NCBI GenBank assembly: GCA_003021015.1
Contig: PXRK01000085.1
Span: 1 to 41,271, forward strand
DNA length: 41,271 nt
Reading direction: 5' to 3'
DNA from: Halobacteriales archaeon QS_4_66_20
GTDB lineage: Archaea; Halobacteriota; Halobacteria; Halobacteriales; Haloarculaceae
The notes beneath the pieces were generated by a model. It searched no databases. It was not told the origin of the DNA and saw only the letters and a list, made by a program, of their open reading frames with translations. The position numbers and the translations under genes were made by a program. Of the stretch, positions 1 to 7,674 are shown in pieces (position 1 is the first letter of the stretch; each line of letters opens with the position of its first letter).

Positions 1-31
1 AATCCAGGCGGAACGGGTCTGTCTCCGCAGA

Positions 32-144
32 TAGACAGCCAGACGTGATTCAGGTACGCCATGCCGTCCCAACTCCCGTTGGTCGGGCCATGACACAGCC
101 GATGGACTGTCCTGGCACTGGACGGAGTCACGTCTGGCTGTCTA
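32..144. mobile_element. MITE-like element with 17-bp perfect terminal inverted repeats
   Basis: The 17 bases at 32-48 (TAGACAGCCAGACGTGA) recur as a perfect reverse complement at 128-144. The element is 113 bp, has no coding capacity, and is flanked by the same 5 bases on both sides (GCAGA at 27-31 and 145-149), which looks like a target-site duplication. The inner part of the repeat, GCC(A/G)GACGTGA, matches the terminal repeat of the 114-bp element at 25019-25132, so the two appear related. It is inferred to be a non-autonomous miniature transposable element; the mobilising transposase is not identified. Confidence 0.7.
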
Positions 145-185
145 GCAGAGACTGGTGAGGAAACGAATTACAGCCACCAGTATCA

Positions 186-208
186 CCCGGTGAACGGGAG
201 GCTTTTTT
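186..208 (+). terminator. Hairpin followed by T6, terminator-like
   Basis: A short stem (CCCG at 186-189 with CGGG at 195-198) is followed by six T residues at 203-208. Archaeal polymerase terminates at oligo-T, so this could end a transcript entering from the left edge. The rest of 1-362 shows no gene that I can support besides the element at 32-144. Confidence 0.35.
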
Positions 209-330
209 CGCTGGGGCGGCGAGTACCAGGCGGTGGCGATGATGAACAGTTACCCCCACCGAGCCCCTTCTGACGAGACGTTCCACTGAGCCACCACTTC
301 TGGTCGCCGATCGGGGTTGAGGAACACGGT

Positions 331-339
331 GACTTAAGA
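331..339 (+). promoter_or_regulatory. TATA-like box for the PfkB-family gene
   Basis: GACTTAAGA lies about 28 nt before the ATG at 363, the spacing expected for a leaderless haloarchaeal transcript. Confidence 0.45.
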
Positions 340-362
340 CAGTTGCAACGAATGGGGGAGGT

Positions 363-1328
363 ATGGCGGAACTGATCACGTTCGGTGAAACGCCGCTGCG
401 ATTCTCACCGCTGACCGCGCAGCGGCTGGAGGTGGCACGGGAAGCGAGCATCTACGCCGACGGGACGGCGAGCAACGTCGCAGTCACGGCCCAGGAACTC
501 GGGACCGACGCGCTGTGGCTGTCGAAACTTCCCGACACGCCGCTGGGTCGGCGGGTCGCCACGCAGCTCGAGGGGCAGGGAATCGGGACGGAAGTCGTCT
601 GGACCGACGACGACGCACACCGACAGGGGCTGGTGTTCCGGGAATCGGGCGCACCGCCGCGCCGGCCGCGACACGTGCACGACCGGAGTCACACGGCGGC
701 GGCGACGGCCGAGCCCGGGGAGTTCCCGATGGAGCGCCTCCAGGGAGGGGCGGTAGTGTTTACCGGCCTCAGCACGGCTGTGCTCTCCGAACAGGCCGCG
801 AGCACGACCGAAGCCATGCTGCGGGCGGCCAGCAGCGGCAGCGCGGTCACAGCCGCGGACCTGGACTACAGCAGCGGCCTCGCGCCGCCCGAGCGCTACC
901 AGGAGGTCCTGCACAACATTTCGGACGAACTGGACATCCTGATCGCCAGCGAGGAGGCTGTCGAAGAGGCGCTCGACAGGAGCGCCAAACCCCGAGAGCT
1001 CGCCAATATCATCGCTTCCGAGCACGACCTCGACATCATGGTGATTTCGCGGTCCGAACACGGCGCTGTCGCCTTGCACGACTCGCCGGGCACGAACGTC
1101 ATCCACGAGCGGGACGCGATCGAAATGGACGCTGTCGATCCGGCAGGGACCCACAGCGCGTTCGCGGGCGCGTTCCTCCAGCAACTCATCGCCGGATCGG
1201 ACCCGGCACGGGCACTCAGCTACGCGGTCGCGGTGGCGTCGCTGGTGCGGACGCTGCCCGGACCTTTCCTCACGACCACGGCAGCGGAGATCGAACCGCT
1301 GGTCGATCGGGTCGTCGAGGGATCCTAA
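363..1328 (+). CDS. PfkB-family sugar kinase-like protein with degenerate catalytic motif
   Basis: A 321-aa protein of the PfkB/ribokinase fold. The N-terminal sugar-binding region is recognisable (FGETPLRFSP at 8-17; ADGTASNVA at 32-40, the usual GG-x-N region) and the C-terminal half has the usual order of strands. In active PfkB kinases the anion hole and catalytic base lie in a D-T-x-G-A-G-D motif; here the aligned stretch is DPAGTHSAF (259-267), so the second Gly is His264 and the catalytic Asp is Ser265. The protein may be catalytically dead, regulatory, or use another base. The ATG follows a purine-rich stretch and a TATA-like box. The gene stands alone; the next gene is about 100 nt downstream on the same strand. 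Confidence 0.8.
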   Translation: MAELITFGETPLRFSPLTAQRLEVAREASIYADGTASNVAVTAQELGTDALWLSKLPDTPLGRRVATQLEGQGIGTEVVWTDDDAHRQGLVFRESGAPPRRPRHVHDRSHTAAATAEPGEFPMERLQGGAVVFTGLSTAVLSEQAASTTEAMLRAASSGSAVTAADLDYSSGLAPPERYQEVLHNISDELDILIASEEAVEEALDRSAKPRELANIIASEHDLDIMVISRSEHGAVALHDSPGTNVIHERDAIEMDAVDPAGTHSAFAGAFLQQLIAGSDPARALSYAVAVASLVRTLPGPFLTTTAAEIEPLVDRVVEGS

Positions 1329-1400
1329 TCACGGGGCGCGGAGAGGTCTGCGAATCCTCCGGCTAGCACCCTCGGCTGCCGTCGGCCCGTCGCTCGCAGG

Positions 1401-1408
1401 AGTTAACC
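1401..1408 (+). promoter_or_regulatory. TATA-like box for the YgfZ/GcvT-like gene
   Basis: AGTTAACC lies about 27 nt before the ATG at 1432, consistent with a leaderless transcript. Confidence 0.45.
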
Positions 1409-1431
1409 CTCGCGGGCCCGCACCGGACGGT

Positions 1432-2544
1432 ATGACGCTGCTTCGCGAGGTCCACGAGCGACACGACGCGACGTTCGAGGAGCGCGGCGGCCGCGAGTTC
1501 GTCTCCACGTACGGCCGCCCGGACCGCTCCCACGGCGCCGTCCGGAACGTCGTCGGCGTGACCGAGATGGCCTACGACGTCCTCGCGATCACCGGCGAGG
1601 ACCGGATCGAGTACGTCGACAACGCCGTCTCGAACAACGTCCCGACGACTGACGGTCAGGGCTCCTACGCACTCTTGCTCACGCCGCAGGGTCGCATCCG
1701 GACCGATATGTACGTCTTCAACGGCGGCGAGCGACTCCTCCTCTTTCTCCCGCCGGGACAGGGTGAACCGATCGCGGAGGACTGGAGCGAGAAGACGTTC
1801 ATCCAGGACGTCGAGATCGACGTCGTGTCCGATTCATTCGGCGTGTTCGGAGTACACGGCCCCGAGGCGACAGAGAAGGTCGCCAGCGTGTTTACCGATC
1901 AGACGCCCGACGAGCAGCTCACGTTCACCCGCGGGTCGATGGGCGACGCCGGCGTGACCGTCATCCGCACCGACGCGCCGACCGGCGAGGTGGGCTACGA
2001 GGCCGTCTGTGACGCGAGCGTCGCCGAGGACGTGTGGGACAGCCTCGAAAACCGCGGTCTGAACGCCGCTGCCTTCGGCCTGCAGGCCTGGCAGTCGCTC
2101 ACCCTGGAGGCCGGCACGCCGCTGTTCGGGAGCGAACTCGACGACGGCGTGCCGAACAACCTCGGCCTGCGCACCGCCGTCGACTTCGAGAAGGGCTGTT
2201 TCGTCGGCCAGGAAGTCGTCTCCCGCGTCGAGAACCGCGGCGAGGCGACGAAGCGACTCGTGGGGCTCGTCCTCGACGGCGCGGACGCTCCGCTGCCCGA
2301 CGCCGGCGCCACCGTCTTCGACGGCGACGGGAGTCTCGGCGAGGTGACCAGAGCCGTCCACAGTCCCACACGGGAGGAACCGATCGCAATGGCGCTACTG
2401 GGCAAGAACGTCGTTGAGGTGCTCGGCGAGGAGCGCGCGCTCGACGTCCGGATCGACGGGGAGGAACACCCGGCGACAGCGGTCGAACTGCCGTTCGTCG
2501 ATGGCTCGGACCGGTCGGCGCGGGTCCCGTCGTACACCGTGTAA
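1432..2544 (+). CDS. YgfZ/GcvT-type folate-binding aminomethyltransferase-like protein
   Basis: A 370-aa protein of the GcvT/YgfZ fold. The family signature KGCFVGQE is present at 254-261, with the conserved Cys256 that distinguishes YgfZ-type proteins from true glycine-cleavage T proteins. Known YgfZ proteins bind tetrahydrofolate and help assembly or repair of Fe-S enzymes such as MiaB; archaeal homologues are mostly annotated as aminomethyltransferase or folate-binding proteins. The absence of gcvH or gcvP nearby fits a YgfZ-like role rather than glycine cleavage. Length is typical. The ATG is preceded by a TATA-like box at the leaderless distance. Confidence 0.85.
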   Translation: MTLLREVHERHDATFEERGGREFVSTYGRPDRSHGAVRNVVGVTEMAYDVLAITGEDRIEYVDNAVSNNVPTTDGQGSYALLLTPQGRIRTDMYVFNGGERLLLFLPPGQGEPIAEDWSEKTFIQDVEIDVVSDSFGVFGVHGPEATEKVASVFTDQTPDEQLTFTRGSMGDAGVTVIRTDAPTGEVGYEAVCDASVAEDVWDSLENRGLNAAAFGLQAWQSLTLEAGTPLFGSELDDGVPNNLGLRTAVDFEKGCFVGQEVVSRVENRGEATKRLVGLVLDGADAPLPDAGATVFDGDGSLGEVTRAVHSPTREEPIAMALLGKNVVEVLGEERALDVRIDGEEHPATAVELPFVDGSDRSARVPSYTV

Positions 2545-2552
2545 CGTGGAAC

Positions 2553-3002
2553 TCACCGGAACAGAAAGAGGAGAATCAGGGTTACTGCGGCGGCGACGAC
2601 GAAGGTGAGCGTCAGCAGTTCCGCTCCGAAGAGCACGCCGATCGCTCCGGGTACGGCGAAGGCCGCAGCGGCCAACAACAGGGTGGTGGATGGGGTACCG
2701 ACGGCGAAACGGCCCGAGATGGCCGACCCGCCCTTAGCGCCCATTCTGTCGGCGGTATCGGCCCGGCGGAGGACGAGAGACGCGGCGAGTAGCACAGCCC
2801 CGAAAAGAAGCGAGAGGAGATAGAAGTCGGCCGGGTCCCGGGACGCCGTCAACGGAGCCACGGTGATCCAGCCCGCGATCCAGAGGAGACAGCCCGAAAG
2901 CGCGATCCGGCGGAGCAGGCCCGTGCTCGTGGTTGCCCCGAGGGCGAGACAGCAGGCGAGTCCGCCCAGCGTGGCCCCGAGAAACGCGGCGAACCCCGTC
3001 AC
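2553..3002 (-). CDS. Small integral membrane protein of unknown function
   Basis: A 149-aa hydrophobic protein with about five predicted membrane segments: near residues 2-22, 30-50, 61-78, 107-125 and 130-148. The loop around residues 79-100 is polar (RRADTADRMG). No catalytic motif or family is recognised. The start is GTG at 3002; a TATA-like box (GGTTTAAGG on the minus strand) lies 26-33 nt upstream, which supports this start as leaderless. It converges on the YgfZ-like gene and is divergent from the molybdopterin oxidoreductase gene. Confidence 0.7.
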   Translation of the reverse strand: MTGFAAFLGATLGGLACCLALGATTSTGLLRRIALSGCLLWIAGWITVAPLTASRDPADFYLLSLLFGAVLLAASLVLRRADTADRMGAKGGSAISGRFAVGTPSTTLLLAAAAFAVPGAIGVLFGAELLTLTFVVAAAVTLILLFLFR

Positions 3003-3026
3003 GTTCGCGGTCTGGGCCCCTCGCTA

Positions 3027-3035
3027 CCTTAAACC
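3027..3035 (-). promoter_or_regulatory. TATA-like box for the 149-aa membrane protein gene
   Basis: Minus-strand GGTTTAAGG sits 26-33 nt before the GTG start at 3002. It supports the choice of a non-ATG start. Confidence 0.45.
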
Positions 3036-3059
3036 CTGGGCGGGCACAGCCGCCGAACT

Positions 3060-3066
3060 GTTAAGG
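3060..3066 (+). promoter_or_regulatory. TATA-like box for the molybdopterin oxidoreductase gene
   Basis: GTTAAGG lies about 28 nt before the ATG at 3092. Confidence 0.45.
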
Positions 3067-3091
3067 CCAGTCTGCCACTAGCTGACGTAAC

Positions 3092-4180
3092 ATGTCCGGT
3101 GGGCTCCGGGGACAGCTACGCCGCGGGGTGGTCTGGCTGGAACCGCCGCCGCGGGTGGTGGACTGGTCGATCTTCGGCGCAGTGCTGTTCCTCGCCGGGA
3201 CGGGCATCCTCTCATTTCTCGGTCACACCCCCGAGTGGATCGTCCTGTTCTGGGCCCACAGGCTGGTCGGGCTGTCGCTGATCCCGCTGCTGGCGTTCAA
3301 ACTCGCCCGCGTCCGGACGCGGCTGACCGACCCCGGGAACTGGCAGCTCTCGACGCCGCTGTCGATCCTGACTGGCGTCGCGGCACTCGTGGTGATCGCG
3401 ACGGGGGCGCTGTGGGTGTTCGGCGTCGAGCCCGATCTGGGGCCGGTGACGATGCTGAGCGTCCACGCCGGCCTGGGTCTGCTGCTGGTCCTGTTGATGG
3501 TGCTGCACGCCCGCACCCGCTTTCGCCCGCCCAGCACGCCGGAGTTCGCACGCCGCCGGACGGCGATGCAGTACGGGGCGATGCTCGTGGCTGCTGCGCT
3601 CGTCTACCGCGGGCAGACCCTGCTCAACGAGGTGTTCGACGCCGCCGGGGCGGACCGTCGGCTGACCGGGTCGCATCGACGGGAAGGCTCAGGCAACGAC
3701 AGCTTCCCCGTGGTCTCGTGGGTGGCCGACGACCCTGACCCGGTGGCTGTCGACGAGTGGGCGCTCGCCGTGGGGGGTACCGTCGAGGAGTCGCTGGCGC
3801 TGCCCTACGGGACACTCACACCCGACACCGTGGCGGAGGCGACCCTGGACTGTACCGGCGGCTGGTACACTGTCCAGGAGTGGGGCGGGGTTCGCGTCGG
3901 TGAGCTGCTGGATAAGGCTGGCGCCACCGGGGACGCCCGCTACGTCCGATTCGAGTCTGTCACTGGCTACCGGTGGAGCCTCCCCATCGAGGAGGCGAGG
4001 GGCGTGTTGCTCGCGACGCACGTGGGCGGCGAGCGGCTGAGCCACGGCCACGGCGCGCCGCTGCGGCTGGTCGCGCCGGGGCGGCGCGGCTTCCAGTGGG
4101 TGAAGTGGGTCGAGCGGGTAGAGGTTCGCCGCCGCGGCGACCCCGCGCAGTGGCTCGCGACGCTCGTCAGCGGCCTTTGA
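3092..4180 (+). CDS. Membrane-anchored molybdopterin-dependent oxidoreductase (sulfite-oxidase fold) fused to a cytochrome b-like domain
   Basis: A 362-aa fusion. Residues 1-180 form a membrane domain with about five helices (near 26-44, 50-70, 89-111, 120-139, 158-175); His45, His56, His125 and His139 are near helix ends and could ligate heme as in cytochrome b561-type subunits. Residues 200-362 form an oxidoreductase molybdopterin-binding domain like the sulfite oxidase/MsrP family; Cys254 in TLDCTGGWYT is the expected Mo ligand. The enzyme likely transfers electrons between an extracytoplasmic substrate and the membrane quinone pool; the substrate cannot be told. The stop codon TGA at 4178-4180 is also the first three bases of a repeat element, and the last 14 nt overlap the converging ATP-NAD kinase gene. 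Confidence 0.82.
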   Translation: MSGGLRGQLRRGVVWLEPPPRVVDWSIFGAVLFLAGTGILSFLGHTPEWIVLFWAHRLVGLSLIPLLAFKLARVRTRLTDPGNWQLSTPLSILTGVAALVVIATGALWVFGVEPDLGPVTMLSVHAGLGLLLVLLMVLHARTRFRPPSTPEFARRRTAMQYGAMLVAAALVYRGQTLLNEVFDAAGADRRLTGSHRREGSGNDSFPVVSWVADDPDPVAVDEWALAVGGTVEESLALPYGTLTPDTVAEATLDCTGGWYTVQEWGGVRVGELLDKAGATGDARYVRFESVTGYRWSLPIEEARGVLLATHVGGERLSHGHGAPLRLVAPGRRGFQWVKWVERVEVRRRGDPAQWLATLVSGL

Positions 4181-5261
4181 TACGGTCGTGCGTGATTATT
4201 TTCAGCACCGGGTCCCAATATCGGCGGTTTCGCGGTCTGAAACGCCCAATGCGTGACTCTATAGCGGTAAAGAGTCTGGTGTCGACGCGGAGGACGCCGA
4301 GGTCGTCCAGCTTGCGCCGCGAGGCGACGATTTCGACGTCGGACTGGCGGATCACGGCCGGCGAGATCTGCTGGTTGCCGCGGCCGAACACGAACCCCTG
4401 GCCGCCGATCGGCGTCACGACGATGACGTTGTCCTCGCCGAGATGGTCGAGGATTTCGGATTCGCTGGCGTCGGTCGCGAGCACCTCGCCGTCTCGGTAG
4501 ACGTCGACGCCGAGCGGCGACCCGTCGAACCCCAGTTTCTCCTTGATCGTCCCGACGGTGCTGCCCGGGCCGAGCACGTGCGTGACGCCGGGTTCGACCG
4601 CCTCGGCGACGCGGTCGGCGAGCCCCTCGACGCTGCCGCCGCCGAGCTGTTTGCTCGCCTGGCGCTGCTCGTCCGCCGGCACGCGCGCGACGGCCCGGAG
4701 TTCGGTGTGGACCTCCCCCTCGCGGTACTCGTCCTCGTCGATATCGTTGACCTCCGCGCGTTCCGTCTCCTCGAAGGTGCCCGCCACGTACCCCGCGGCC
4801 TCCGGCGTGACGCCGAAGACGGCCGAGTACACCTTGACGCCGGCCGGGACGCCGAGGATCGGTACGTCCGCATCGAGGTCGTCCAGCGTCTCCGCGACGT
4901 CAGCCGCCGTGCCGTCGCCGCCGGTGAACAGGATCAGGTCGACGCCCGCCTCGACGAACGCCCGGACGGCGTCCCTGGTGTCGGCCGCGCTGGTTGCGGA
5001 CTCGTCGGCGGGGTAGCCCACCACGGTCGGCTCGAAGCCGGCCTTGCGGGCCTCGGTTTCGCCCATGCGGCCGCCGACGGTGAGCAGCGCCACGTCCGCA
5101 CCCGAGTTCGCGAGCGCCCGGAGCGCGTCGCGGCCGCGGTCCGGCGCGCGCATCTCCGCGCCACGCTCGCGCGCCTCCGCGACCTTGCCGTCAGTGCCCT
5201 TGAGGCCGACCCTGCCACCCATCCCGGCGATGGGGTTGACGACGAATCCGATCCGGCGCAT
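4167..5261 (-). CDS. ATP-NAD kinase family protein (COG3199)
   Basis: A 364-aa predicted NAD(+) kinase that would make NADP from NAD and ATP or polyphosphate. The N-terminus MRRIGFVVNPIAGMGG and the GGDGT motif (114-118, in LFTGGDGTAADV) are diagnostic. An upstream in-frame start at 5288 would add nine basic residues; the ATG at 5261 gives the usual family N-terminus. The last 35 or so residues (about 4167-4277, including ESRIGRFRP and KIITHDRIKGR) are basic and unlike the rest of the protein; they are encoded by the repeat element at 4178-4264 and by the tail of the converging gene. This looks like a replaced C-terminus. Confidence 0.85.
   Translation of the reverse strand: MRRIGFVVNPIAGMGGRVGLKGTDGKVAEARERGAEMRAPDRGRDALRALANSGADVALLTVGGRMGETEARKAGFEPTVVGYPADESATSAADTRDAVRAFVEAGVDLILFTGGDGTAADVAETLDDLDADVPILGVPAGVKVYSAVFGVTPEAAGYVAGTFEETERAEVNDIDEDEYREGEVHTELRAVARVPADEQRQASKQLGGGSVEGLADRVAEAVEPGVTHVLGPGSTVGTIKEKLGFDGSPLGVDVYRDGEVLATDASESEILDHLGEDNVIVVTPIGGQGFVFGRGNQQISPAVIRQSDVEIVASRRKLDDLGVLRVDTRLFTAIESRIGRFRPRNRRYWDPVLKIITHDRIKGR
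4178..4264 (+). repeat. TGATA-end repeat copy 1, anchored at a stop codon
   Basis: The 18-nt end TGATACGGTCGTGCGTGA (4178-4195) begins exactly at the stop codon of the molybdopterin oxidoreductase gene, then continues TTATTTTCAGCACC like the other family members. Inside, arms at 4223-4231 (GGCGGTTTC) and 4239-4246 (GAAACGCC) form a hairpin. The far end (4247-4264) is only a weak inverted match, so the right border is approximate. The whole copy is also read in frame by the opposite-strand ATP-NAD kinase gene. Confidence 0.6.
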
Positions 5262-5333
5262 CGTACGTCGTTGGCGCGAGACGGTCAAAAGCGAACCGGA
5301 ATGCCCTAATTGGAGGCGTCACAACGGCCGGAC

Positions 5334-5456
5334 ATGTTGCTCCAGAACGCGACGCAGGTCGGCGTCGGTAGCACGCCCGTCGAAGTGGCCGCCTGGATCG
5401 TCCTGCTCGGCGGAATTTTGCTCACGGTGCTGTGGGCGAGACACCTGCTCGGCTGA
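5334..5456 (+). CDS. 40-aa single-pass membrane microprotein
   Basis: An ATG-to-TGA frame of 40 codons. The product starts MLLQNATQVGVGSTPVEVAA and carries one hydrophobic segment at about residues 19-34 (AAWIVLLGGILLTVLW), ending ARHLLG. It fills the gap between the divergent ATP-NAD kinase start (5261) and the end of the CinA-like gene, abutting the latter's stop at 5457 with no spacing. GC-rich third positions and the clean hydrophobic pattern suggest a real gene, but no function can be assigned. Confidence 0.55.
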   Translation: MLLQNATQVGVGSTPVEVAAWIVLLGGILLTVLWARHLLG

Positions 5457-6152
5457 TCAGGCGTCGTCCGGCGCCTCGACGTTCGCTTTTAGCCACGCTG
5501 TCGCCTCCGTGACGGTGTCCTCGTCGTATCCTTCGATTTTCAGCCGGACGTGTTCGCCGGGGTAGCTGCCGACGATCACGCCGAAGCGCTCGCGGAGTTC
5601 CTCGATCCTGTCCAGCAGTTCACTCTCCGGTTCGGGCGTCTCGACCGTTGCGACGTGTCTGACGTCGCCGCCGAACTCGTCGGCGATCAACTCGAACATC
5701 GCCTTCATCTCCGCCGGCAGGCCGGGCAGGACGTACACGTTGCCGATAGTACAGCCCGGCGCCACCCCTTCGGGGTTGCGCAGAAACGTCGCTTCATCCG
5801 GGATGGCCGTCGTCTCCGGCGCGAGGTCGTCCCCGCTGTAGCCGGCCTCCTCAGCCAGCCACCGCTCCGCCTCCTGGTCGGGCGCGACCTCGGTGCCGAA
5901 CGCCGCTGCGACCCCGTCCATCGTCACGTCGTCGTGAGTCGGGCCGAGCCCGCCGGTGACGATCACGGCGTCGTACTCGGCGCGGTACTCGTTGACAACG
6001 CGGGCGATGTCGGCCACCCGGTCGGGGATGACGGTCAGCCGCTCGACGTCCGCACCCGACGCTGTGAGCCGCTCACCCAACCACGCGGCGTTCGTGTTGA
6101 CTGTGTCTCCCGAGAGGATCTCGTCCCCGACTGTGATCAACGCGACGCGCAT
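5457..6152 (-). CDS. CinA/MoaB-like molybdopterin-binding domain protein
   Basis: A 231-aa protein made only of the MoaB/Mog-type (MPT-binding) fold found in the N-terminal half of CinA. It starts MRVALITVGDEILSG, keeps the nucleotide-binding-like motif GGLGPTHDD (67-75), and lacks the CinA C-terminal nicotinamide-nucleotide amidase domain. Such stand-alone proteins are usually annotated as competence/damage-inducible protein A or molybdopterin-binding protein; the true reaction may be ADP-ribose pyrophosphatase-like as in CinA. A start three codons upstream at 6161 (MSGM...) is equally possible. It converges with the 40-aa microprotein gene. Confidence 0.85.
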   Translation of the reverse strand: MRVALITVGDEILSGDTVNTNAAWLGERLTASGADVERLTVIPDRVADIARVVNEYRAEYDAVIVTGGLGPTHDDVTMDGVAAAFGTEVAPDQEAERWLAEEAGYSGDDLAPETTAIPDEATFLRNPEGVAPGCTIGNVYVLPGLPAEMKAMFELIADEFGGDVRHVATVETPEPESELLDRIEELRERFGVIVGSYPGEHVRLKIEGYDEDTVTEATAWLKANVEAPDDA

Positions 6153-6223
6153 ACCGCTCATTCGGACGGGACCGACAAAGCCTCACCGCCTCTGCGGGAC
6201 CGCTCACTCGGCTGCGAACATCC

Positions 6224-7012
6224 TCACCGCATCCCGGGTGGCGGCCCGTCGCCGCCGACGTCGTCGTCATCGACCTCGACGTCGAGCCCGACGTCCTCGC
6301 GTTTCTCCTTCGCCGCGCGGATCTGGCGGACGTAGTAGGCGATCCCGGCGACGCCGAGCAGCAGCGAGATGCCGATGATACCGCCGAAGATGTAGAGGTC
6401 ACGCAGCAGGTAAAAGCGGACGTCGATCGAGCCGTCCTCGATCTCGCCCCAGTACAGCGTCATGCGGTTGTCCTCGACCGTCGAGTCGTACCCGCCCGGA
6501 TCCGCCCGCGACAGCAGCGGAATGCCGACCCGCGTCGCGTTGGGGAGGGTCACCTCGTGGGAGCCCTCGACGTACACCGGCGTCGACCAGCTACGCCCGC
6601 TCCGGCCGGCACGGAACGCGACCGTGCCGTTCGACGCCGGGACCTGGACCTCCGTCGCGTCCGACCCCTCGACTGCGGTCAGGTTGGCGTGGCTCGCGTT
6701 CACGACCGTGCCGTTCGTGAATCTGAACTGCAGCGCCTCGATGCTCAGTGAACTGTCCCCGCGGAAGGTGCTCTCGCGGTACACTTCGACTGTCGACTGG
6801 TTCGTGAGTTCGATCACCGCCGAGTACTCCGGCGACGACAGCGAGAACGTCTCGCCGGTGATGAGCGTGTACGTCGTCGTGGCGTTCGTGTCCCAGTCGT
6901 ACTCGGCGTCCTCGGCGAGTTCGTCCTGAGAGATTTCCCCGCCGCCGGCCGAACAGCCCGCCAGGAACACGAGGAGGCCGAGGCCACAGATGATGAGCAC
7001 GCGGCGCTTCAT
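6224..7012 (-). CDS. Lipoprotein with C-terminal membrane anchor (DUF5803-like)
   Basis: A 262-aa exported protein. The N-terminus MKRRVLIICGLGLLVFLAGC is a lipobox signal peptide with the lipid-attachment Cys20 (LAGC). The middle is a beta-rich extracellular domain with several N-x-S/T sequons (for example NATTT, NQSTV, NASHANLT). A second hydrophobic segment lies near residues 207-227, followed by a charged cytoplasmic tail rich in Asp ending GDGPPPGMR. It is the third gene of an operon with tfe and the DUF2110 gene; its ATG overlaps the preceding stop by 4 nt (7009-7012), indicating translational coupling. The DUF number is from memory of this haloarchaeal gene order. Confidence 0.72.
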   Translation of the reverse strand: MKRRVLIICGLGLLVFLAGCSAGGGEISQDELAEDAEYDWDTNATTTYTLITGETFSLSSPEYSAVIELTNQSTVEVYRESTFRGDSSLSIEALQFRFTNGTVVNASHANLTAVEGSDATEVQVPASNGTVAFRAGRSGRSWSTPVYVEGSHEVTLPNATRVGIPLLSRADPGGYDSTVEDNRMTLYWGEIEDGSIDVRFYLLRDLYIFGGIIGISLLLGVAGIAYYVRQIRAAKEKREDVGLDVEVDDDDVGGDGPPPGMR

Positions 7013-7674
7013 GGGACGACACAGAGCAGTTCTGCCGGGACGTACTGGCCGATGCTCGCGAGCAACCCCGGCGGGTCGGTTCCCTCGCGGCAGACGATGC
7101 TCTGTTCGAGCAGCCCCAGGCGCTCGACGGTGACGATGTCCTCGGCGTGGCCCGCGCGGTTGACCGTCGCTCTGACTTCGGCGCGCGTCGCGCTGTTGAC
7201 GTTCACACGGCCGGTGCCCCGCGTCCACTCGTACAGGCGGTCACGCTCTGCGTCGGCAAGCCGCGGGGTGTCGCCGGCGACGAACCGCAGCGGGACGTGC
7301 TGGACGAGGCCGAAGCGGGTCCGGAGCTGCCCGGCGTCGCCGGGCCCCAGCCCGAGTTCGTCGGTGGGGATCCGGACCTCGCGACCGGCGTCGAGGACGA
7401 ACCCCTCGGCGTCCCAGGATTCGAGGGTGCCGACGGCTTCCTGGCCGGGCTCCAGGTGTGGCGTGATCTCGCCCCAGCGCTCCCGGAGCAGGTTCCGGAC
7501 CGCAGTCGCGTCCTCGCCCTCGACGGTCACCGACGGGAACCCGTCGTCGCGCAGCCCCACCTCGAAGGTGACCGAGAGTTCGCCGACGCCGTTCTCGACG
7601 AGCGACCCGAGCGAGTCCAGCGCCCGCTCGCGGGCGTCGCCCTCGACGTAGCATTTCGTGGCGAGTACGACCAT
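7009..7674 (-). CDS. DUF2110 family protein
   Basis: A 221-aa soluble protein that starts MVVLATKCYVEGDARERALD and is placed directly after tfe, the usual position of DUF2110 in haloarchaea. No enzyme motif is seen; the middle section (WDAEGFVLDAGREVRIPTDE) resembles a small beta-barrel RNA-binding domain, and the part around residues 160-190 (VNVNSATRAEVRATVNRAG) reads like a helix-hairpin-like segment, both suggestions only. The ATG at 7674 shares one base with the tfe stop codon, and its own stop overlaps the lipoprotein start, so the three genes form a tightly coupled operon. Confidence 0.75.
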   Translation of the reverse strand: MVVLATKCYVEGDARERALDSLGSLVENGVGELSVTFEVGLRDDGFPSVTVEGEDATAVRNLLRERWGEITPHLEPGQEAVGTLESWDAEGFVLDAGREVRIPTDELGLGPGDAGQLRTRFGLVQHVPLRFVAGDTPRLADAERDRLYEWTRGTGRVNVNSATRAEVRATVNRAGHAEDIVTVERLGLLEQSIVCREGTDPPGLLASIGQYVPAELLCVVP

